Source of the DNA: Elizabethkingia meningoseptica_A
GTDB taxonomy: Bacteria; Bacteroidota; Bacteroidia; Flavobacteriales; Weeksellaceae
NCBI RefSeq assembly: GCF_045762675.1
Contig: NZ_JBJDLK010000004.1
Coordinates: 62,001-126,000 of the forward strand
DNA: 64,000 nt
Direction of reading: 5' to 3'
Shown: positions 59,150 to 64,000 of the stretch, one piece after another
Layout of the letters: each line of letters begins with the position of its first letter
Position numbering within the stretch: the stretch's first letter is position 1
Translations under genes and position numbers: made by a program
Notes under the pieces: generated by a model
What the model was told of the DNA's origin: nothing
Databases searched by the model: none
The model's input: the letters and a program-made list of their open reading frames with translations, nothing else

Positions 59150-60016
59150 TTAGTATCCAAATACGTCATTGAACTTAAAGATCTCATCCAAACGCACCCC
59201 TTTTTCTGTCATTTTCAGTGTTGCGAGTTCATGGTGAGCATCATGCTCAAAGAATAAAATATACTCATTATCTACTGCCTGTTTCAGGAATTTTTCTTTT
59301 TCTGAAACGGTCAGAAGAGGGCGCGTATCATATCCCATAACATATACCAACGGGATGTGCCCTACCGTTGGGATAAGGTCAGCCGCGAAAACAATTGTTT
59401 TCTCCTGGTATTTTATAACGGGTAACATTTGTTTTTCTGTATGGCCGTCTACAAATATAATATCCATTTTAAGATCCGGAGCAAAGCCGTAATTACCCGT
59501 TTTCGGAATCGGTACATAATTAAGCTGACCACTTTCCTGAATAGGAAGTATATTCTCCCTCAGGAAGCTTGCTTTTTCTCTTGGATTAGGCTCAGTAGCC
59601 CATTCCCAATGACCTTTATTACTCCAGTAACGTGCATTTTTAAAAGCCGTACGGTAACCGTTTTTATTATCGTTCCATTCTACAGACCCGCCACAATGAT
59701 CAAAGTGAAGGTGGGTAAGGAAAACATCTGTAATATCATCTTTTACAAAACCATATTTAGATAAAGATTTTTCTAAAGTAGCATCGCCCCATAAGTCATA
59801 GTGACCAAAGAATTTTTCATCCTGTTTATTACCAATACCATTGTCTATAAGAATAAGATTTTTGCCGTCTTCAATAAGTAGGCAGCGCATACCAAGATCG
59901 ATAAGATTTTTACTGTCTGCAGGATTAGTTTTTTGCCAGATAGATTTCGGAACAACACCAAACATGGCACCCCCGTCCAATTTAAAATTTCCGGTTTCTA
60001 TAGGATATAGTTTCAT
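59150..60016 (-). CDS. Metallo-beta-lactamase-fold hydrolase
   Basis: A 288-residue cytoplasmic protein with the zinc motif LTHLHFDHCGGSVEW (~100-114), further His/Asp ligands in DGHTEKQMLPV (~190) and AADLIPTVGH (~210), and FFEHDAHHE near the end. This is an intact dinuclear metal site. It resembles AHL-lactonase/quorum-quenching-like members (AiiA, YtnP), but the substrate cannot be read from sequence. It lies between a PaiB-like gene and coaE on the same strand. Confidence 0.8.
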   Translation of the reverse strand: MKLYPIETGNFKLDGGAMFGVVPKSIWQKTNPADSKNLIDLGMRCLLIEDGKNLILIDNGIGNKQDEKFFGHYDLWGDATLEKSLSKYGFVKDDITDVFLTHLHFDHCGGSVEWNDNKNGYRTAFKNARYWSNKGHWEWATEPNPREKASFLRENILPIQESGQLNYVPIPKTGNYGFAPDLKMDIIFVDGHTEKQMLPVIKYQEKTIVFAADLIPTVGHIPLVYVMGYDTRPLLTVSEKEKFLKQAVDNEYILFFEHDAHHELATLKMTEKGVRLDEIFKFNDVFGY

Positions 60017-60068
60017 AAAGAATCTTTTGTGTTAAGGTAGTAAATTTTCGCGATATGGCTGGAATTGT

Positions 60069-60704
60069 TTACTCTTTTGTTTTATGACTTTTGTTCTGAT
60101 ATACTTGCTGCATCTTCTTTGCAATAATCTGTGCATCCTGATCATTCTGTGCCTGAAGTTTCTCAATAATCCTTTCCAGGTTTTCTTCATTCCGGTTTTG
60201 GGAAAGCTTACTTTTAATAAAAACTTCATCCGGAATAATTTTTATTCCAAAAGCACCTTTCATTTCTTTTCTGACAAAGTCATCACCCATATTTTTTACA
60301 AACATCGGACATTGCTGGTACTTTTCATATTTCTCGGTTAGTTTTTCCAGGTGGTGATAAAGTTCTTCATCGGTCATTAGATGAACTGTACCACGTACCT
60401 GAACCGCTTCATAATTCCAGGTGGAAACATTCGTGTGATCATACCATGAGGAAGAGATGTAAGTATGAGCTCCCAGGAAATCACATAATACATGATCACC
60501 GTTTTTGAGTGCCTTAGCCTGGAAATTGGCTTTTGAAATATGGGTTTCCAGAAAGAAGTCATCTTGCTTGTCATTCATTAAGAACATGGAATGTGTGGCA
60601 AATAATTTCTCTTTATCGGAAATTAAAAGACCAAAAGAATGCTTGCTGATAATTTCTTTCAGTAAAGCAAAGTCTTCACTTTTATAAATCTTAGGTATAT
60701 GCAT
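60069..60704 (-). CDS. PaiB-like FMN-binding protein
   Basis: A 211-residue protein of the PaiB family (FMN-binding split-barrel). It has MHIPKIYKSEDFALLKEIISKHSFGLLIS at the start, the substrate/FMN strand LETHISKANFQAKAL (~52-66), FLGAHTYISSSWYDHTNVSTWNYEAVQVRG (~77-106) and a charged helical C-terminus. PaiB of Bacillus was named a negative regulator of protease and sporulation genes, but the fold suggests a flavin enzyme or a flavin-binding role. It lies 8 bp after ruvB in the same unit. The biological role here is unknown. Confidence 0.82.
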   Translation of the reverse strand: MHIPKIYKSEDFALLKEIISKHSFGLLISDKEKLFATHSMFLMNDKQDDFFLETHISKANFQAKALKNGDHVLCDFLGAHTYISSSWYDHTNVSTWNYEAVQVRGTVHLMTDEELYHHLEKLTEKYEKYQQCPMFVKNMGDDFVRKEMKGAFGIKIIPDEVFIKSKLSQNRNEENLERIIEKLQAQNDQDAQIIAKKMQQVYQNKSHKTKE

Positions 60705-60712
60705 TTTATTTT

Positions 60713-61735
60713 TTAGAAAAGTTCATCCGGTCTTTTTGGTCTGGCTATATTTAAGTGTTTGTAAGCCTTTTCGGTAACCTCACGGCCTCTTGGTGTACGG
60801 ATGATAAAGCCTTCCTGAATAAGGAAAGGTTCATATACTTCTTCCAGAGTTTCCGGATTTTCACCAATAGATGTTGCCAGAGCATTGATACCCACCGGAC
60901 GTGCCTTAAAGTTTTCAATCATGGTCTTCAGGATTTTATTATCCATTTCATCCAGACCATACTCATCTACTTTTAAAGCGTTCAGCGCAAACCTGGTAAT
61001 TTCAATTTCAATATCTCCGTTGCCTTTTATCTCAGCAAAATCCCGGACTCTCCTTAACAGCGCATTGGCAATTCTCGGCGTTCCGCGGCTTCTTCTCGAA
61101 ATCTCAATAGCAGCATCTTCATATATTTTAATTCCAAGTACCCGGGCACTTCTTTGTATAATCGTAGAAAGAAGTTCGATGTTATAATATTCAAGTCTGG
61201 ATTGTATCCCAAATCTGGCCAATAAAGGCTTTGTTAGCATCCCGGAACGGGTAGTAGCACCGACCAGTGTAAACGGATTTAAACCAATTTGTACAGAACG
61301 GGCATTAGGGCCTGTCTCCAGCATAATGTCAATCTTAAAATCTTCCATTGCAGAATAAAGATATTCTTCCACAACAGGAGACAAACGATGAATTTCGTCG
61401 ATAAACAAAACATCATTTTCTTCCAGATTGGTCAGAAGCCCTGCAAGGTTAGCCGGCTTGTCCAGTACAGGACCTGAAGTCAGCTTACAATTTACGCCCA
61501 GTTCATTTGCTATAATATGTGCCAGGGTTGTTTTACCCAATCCCGGCGGGCCATGAAGTAAAACATGGTCCAGAGAACTATTCCGTGATTTTGCTGCTGC
61601 AACAAATATTTCCAGGTTTTCCAGCGTCTGGCGCTGACCTGCGAAATCTCTGAAGCTCTGGGGGCGGATATGTTCCTCCTGAAACAGCTCGTCGTCGGAA
61701 AAATTATCTTTATCGGGGTGAAGGAAATTAGGCAT
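60713..61735 (-). CDS. ruvB: Holliday junction branch-migration ATPase RuvB
   Basis: RuvB is the motor that moves Holliday junctions with RuvA before RuvC cuts them. The 340-residue AAA+ protein has Walker A HGPPGLGKTTLAHIIA (~60-75), Walker B LFIDEIHRLSPVVEE, sensor 1 LVGATTRSGML, arginine-finger region LLARFGIQSR and sensor 2 RSRGTPRIANALLRRV. The C-terminal winged-helix DNA-binding domain ends RTPRGREVTEKAYKHL. It is the first gene of ruvB-paiB-MBL-coaE, with a promoter just upstream. ruvA and ruvC are not in this window. Confidence 0.95.
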   Translation of the reverse strand: MPNFLHPDKDNFSDDELFQEEHIRPQSFRDFAGQRQTLENLEIFVAAAKSRNSSLDHVLLHGPPGLGKTTLAHIIANELGVNCKLTSGPVLDKPANLAGLLTNLEENDVLFIDEIHRLSPVVEEYLYSAMEDFKIDIMLETGPNARSVQIGLNPFTLVGATTRSGMLTKPLLARFGIQSRLEYYNIELLSTIIQRSARVLGIKIYEDAAIEISRRSRGTPRIANALLRRVRDFAEIKGNGDIEIEITRFALNALKVDEYGLDEMDNKILKTMIENFKARPVGINALATSIGENPETLEEVYEPFLIQEGFIIRTPRGREVTEKAYKHLNIARPKRPDELF

Positions 61736-61754
61736 AACTGAATTTGTGTAGAGT

Positions 61755-61762
61755 CAAATTTA
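61755..61762 (-). promoter_or_regulatory. Promoter -7 element for the ruvB unit
   Basis: TAAATTTG on the minus strand (TAnnTTTG), 19 bp before the ruvB start. Confidence 0.55.
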
Positions 61763-61812
61763 TAAAAAAATAAAGCGCAATCAAATGTCTATTTTTATCG
61801 TAAATTAGTGAG

Positions 61813-63036
61813 ATGAAAATAATCGGACCTTTTAAGCAGGTAGTAACACTTGCCAACTTACCTTTACGAGGTAGTTTACAGGATGAACAGCTGGAGATTA
61901 GAGAAGATGCCGGCGTAATAGTAGAGTCAGGTAAAATCATCAAAGTGGATGATTTTGAAAGCTTGAAGCTGGAATTTCCAAATGCTGCATTAGAAGAAAT
62001 CGAGGGTGAACAAATTGCCATGCCTGCCTTTACAGACTGTCATACTCATATTTGTTTTGCCGGAAACCGTGCCAATGATTTTGCCATGCGTAATGCCGGA
62101 AAAACATATCTGGAAATTGCAGAGTCAGGAGGCGGAATATGGAGTTCTGTAAAGCATACCCGTGAAGCTTCAGAAGATGAATTGCTAAAAGATCTGGTTG
62201 TAAGAATTGATGACCTTGTTCGACAGGGTATAACAACTATTGAGATTAAAAGCGGATACGGACTGAAGCTGGATTGTGAATTGAAAATGCTGAGAGCGAT
62301 TAACCACGCTAAAGAAAAAACACCAGCTAAACTGGTACCTACATGTCTGGCTGCTCACATGAAACCGAAAGACTTCAACGGCGATACTGAAGAATATCTG
62401 AATTATGTTCTGGAATACATTTTGCCGGTTGTACAGGAGGAGCATCTTGCAAAAAGAGTAGATATCTTTATTGAGAAATCAGCTTTTCAGCCTGAAGAAA
62501 GTAAGAAATTCCTGCAAAAAGCTAAAGCAATGGGATTTGATATTACCGTTCATGCAGATCAGTTTACTCCGGGTAGTTCACGCGTAGCAGTAGAATGTGG
62601 TGCAAAATCAGCGGACCATCTTGAAGCGACTTCTGATAGTGATATCGATTATCTCGCCAAATCGGATACCGTTGCAGTTGCCCTTCCCGGTGCAAGTATT
62701 GGACTGGGAGATTCATTTGCACCGGCACGTAAATTATTAGATGCTGGCGGAATTCTGGCGATTGCGACAGACTGGAACCCGGGTTCAGCACCGATGGGTA
62801 AACTCTTAACTCAGGCTTCAATACTGGCTACTTTTAAAAAGTTATCCACAGCAGAAGTTCTGGCAGCCATTACATTCAGAGCTGCATATGCTTTAGGCTT
62901 TAGTGACAGAGGAGTTCTTGCGGAAGGGAAAAGAGCGGATCTGGTATGTTTCCCGACAAATAATTATCAGAATGTACTATACAGACAAGGTGCTTTGGAA
63001 CCTTCAGCGGTTTATATAAAAGGAAATAAATACTAA
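61813..63036 (+). CDS. hutI: Imidazolonepropionase
   Basis: HutI opens the ring of imidazolonepropionate, the third step of histidine breakdown. The 407-residue amidohydrolase has the metal motif FTDCHTHICFAGNRAND (~75-91), KSGYGLKLDCELK, CLAAHMKP (~176), DITVHADQFTPGS (~241-253), SADHLEATSD, and ATDWNPGSAPMG (~316) with the last metal ligand. It forms an operon with hutG one base downstream. No TAnnTTTG promoter is obvious just before it. Confidence 0.93.
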   Translation: MKIIGPFKQVVTLANLPLRGSLQDEQLEIREDAGVIVESGKIIKVDDFESLKLEFPNAALEEIEGEQIAMPAFTDCHTHICFAGNRANDFAMRNAGKTYLEIAESGGGIWSSVKHTREASEDELLKDLVVRIDDLVRQGITTIEIKSGYGLKLDCELKMLRAINHAKEKTPAKLVPTCLAAHMKPKDFNGDTEEYLNYVLEYILPVVQEEHLAKRVDIFIEKSAFQPEESKKFLQKAKAMGFDITVHADQFTPGSSRVAVECGAKSADHLEATSDSDIDYLAKSDTVAVALPGASIGLGDSFAPARKLLDAGGILAIATDWNPGSAPMGKLLTQASILATFKKLSTAEVLAAITFRAAYALGFSDRGVLAEGKRADLVCFPTNNYQNVLYRQGALEPSAVYIKGNKY

Positions 63037-63037
63037 T

Positions 63038-63955
63038 ATGGAATATAAATGGACAGGCCGTTTTGATGGTGATGATCCGTTAAGCAGAAGGCTATTTCAG
63101 ATAGTTACTTGTGATGCCGGAAGTGAAAAAATAGAAGAAGGAAATTTTCTTTTGCATGGTTTTGCTGTGGATGAAGGAGTCCAGCGAAATAAAGGAAGGG
63201 TAGGGGCATCAACTGCTCCGGATATCATAAGAAAAAATATGAGCAACTTTCCGGTCGTTTCTCCGGATTTTAAATTATATGATCTTGGAGATATAAACTG
63301 CCCGGATGGTGATCTGGAAAAGACCCAGGACAATCTGGCTGAAAGTGTAGCTGCTGGATTACGAAAAGGTGGTAAAAGTATCGTTTTGGGAGGTGGTCAT
63401 GAAGTGACATATGCCCATTATTCAGGACTTAAAAAAGCTTTTCCGACTAAAAGAATAGGTATTGTTAATTTCGATGCCCATTTTGATAACAGAGAACCTG
63501 AAAACGGGAGAGCCTCTTCCGGAACAGGTTTCTGGCAGATTGCAACAGAGGGAGAGATTCACTCTATGCACATTGGAATTCAGCGAAACAGTAATACACT
63601 TAAGTTGTTTGATACCGCTCATCAATTCGGAATGAATTATATTCTTTCGGATGAACTGTTTTTTGAGAACCTCCCGCAGCTTTATCCGAAAATAGATGAA
63701 TTCCTTGAAAAGACAGATATATTATATGTAACAATATGCATGGATGTATTCAATGCGTCAATTGCACCAGGAGTAAGCGCTTCTGCTTATAACGGTATTT
63801 TTGCAGATTATACATTCATGTTACTCTACCGCCATATTTTGCGGAATAAAAAACTAAAAGCATTAGATGTTGCAGAGGTGAATCCTGTATATGATATTCA
63901 GGACAGAACAGCAAGACTGGCAGCTTCTTTGGTGAATGAATGGTTAATGATTTAG
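63038..63955 (+). CDS. hutG: Formimidoylglutamase (arginase family)
   Basis: HutG hydrolyses N-formimidoyl-L-glutamate to glutamate and formamide, the last step of this histidine route. The 305-residue ureohydrolase has GGGHEVTYAHYSG (~118-130, first His ligand), NFDAHFDNREP (~147-157, the DAHxD metal motif) and CMDVFNASIAPGVSA (~235-249). In the third motif the usual D-x-D is D-V-F, so the second Asp is missing at a position that normally binds manganese. This may be normal for the flavobacterial branch or show altered metal use. It follows hutI directly. Confidence 0.85.
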   Translation: MEYKWTGRFDGDDPLSRRLFQIVTCDAGSEKIEEGNFLLHGFAVDEGVQRNKGRVGASTAPDIIRKNMSNFPVVSPDFKLYDLGDINCPDGDLEKTQDNLAESVAAGLRKGGKSIVLGGGHEVTYAHYSGLKKAFPTKRIGIVNFDAHFDNREPENGRASSGTGFWQIATEGEIHSMHIGIQRNSNTLKLFDTAHQFGMNYILSDELFFENLPQLYPKIDEFLEKTDILYVTICMDVFNASIAPGVSASAYNGIFADYTFMLLYRHILRNKKLKALDVAEVNPVYDIQDRTARLAASLVNEWLMI

Positions 63956-63976
63956 AAATTTTATAAAAACAGACAA

Positions 63977-64000
63977 ATGCTTACAACAGAACAAATTAAT
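63977..64000 (+). CDS. Start of the next gene, cut by window edge
   Basis: An ATG at 63977 opens a frame MLTTEQIN that runs off the edge, 21 bp after hutG on the same strand. It is too short to identify. Position suggests another member of the hut operon or a neighbour transcribed with it. Confidence 0.35.

Overview
This window is chromosomal DNA of a low-GC, gene-dense Bacteroidota bacterium, most likely a flavobacterium of the Weeksellaceae (Elizabethkingia/Chryseobacterium type). That is inferred from protein style and gene order, not from a database match. The evidence includes SusC/SusD and Oar-like TonB receptors, a TonB motor with two ExbD subunits, bacillithiol synthesis (BshB1), DUF3276/DUF2480/DUF6452/DUF6048 genes, a three-gene succinate dehydrogenase, and the Bacteroidota promoter element TAnnTTTG before at least 24 transcription units. 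Shine-Dalgarno sequences are weak throughout. I see no rRNA, insertion sequence, prophage, CRISPR array or defence island. Most of the window is housekeeping. Layout: 0-5.5 kb holds the end of a DUF177-rpmF unit, pdxA and ribE from interleaved divergent promoters, a NtrY-like kinase, trmN6, ftsE without ftsX, and rpmH. 5.6-18 kb holds a DHH phosphoesterase, an Oar-like TonB receptor, an unknown secreted protein, an alpha/beta hydrolase, dsbD-tilS, an O-methyltransferase, an NlpC/P60 hydrolase, a SnoaL-like protein and waaA. 18.1-21.5 kb holds a frameshifted lipocalin-like lipoprotein pseudogene and leuS. 21.8-27.7 kb is an energy-transduction cluster: exbB, exbD, exbD, tonB, a two-helix membrane protein, a PstS-like lipoprotein and a TPR protein. 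27.7-35.4 kb holds bshB1, tRNA-His, an OmpR-type two-component system and a SusC/SusD pair. The two last units share a new candidate operator (GATTAGAA and TTCTAATC arms). 35.4-41 kb holds a PUR-domain protein, an ABC exporter, nusB-DUF1573-yajC, a hairpin-rich 0.4-kb non-coding region and a class 1A dihydroorotate dehydrogenase. 41-50 kb holds aspS, a DUF2975-XRE-S41 peptidase unit, DUF937, DUF2480, lpxB and comEC. 50-64 kb holds sdhCAB, a nitroreductase under palindromic sites, a thioredoxin-fold lipoprotein that has lost CxxC, rlmD-DUF6452-DUF6048, the ruvB-paiB-MBL-coaE operon and hutI-hutG. How the genes connect: the ExbB/ExbD/TonB motor would energise the two TonB-dependent receptors. 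Several genes serve the envelope (waaA, lpxB, dsbD, nlpC, yajC, ABC exporter), and many serve translation (leuS, aspS, tilS, trmN6, rlmD, rpmH, tRNA-His). I found no clear new multi-gene system. The best leads are the two-component/SusCD regulon with its shared inverted repeat, the compact DUF2975-XRE-S41 unit, the structured non-coding region near 39.7-40.0 kb, and the hairpin directly upstream of comEC.
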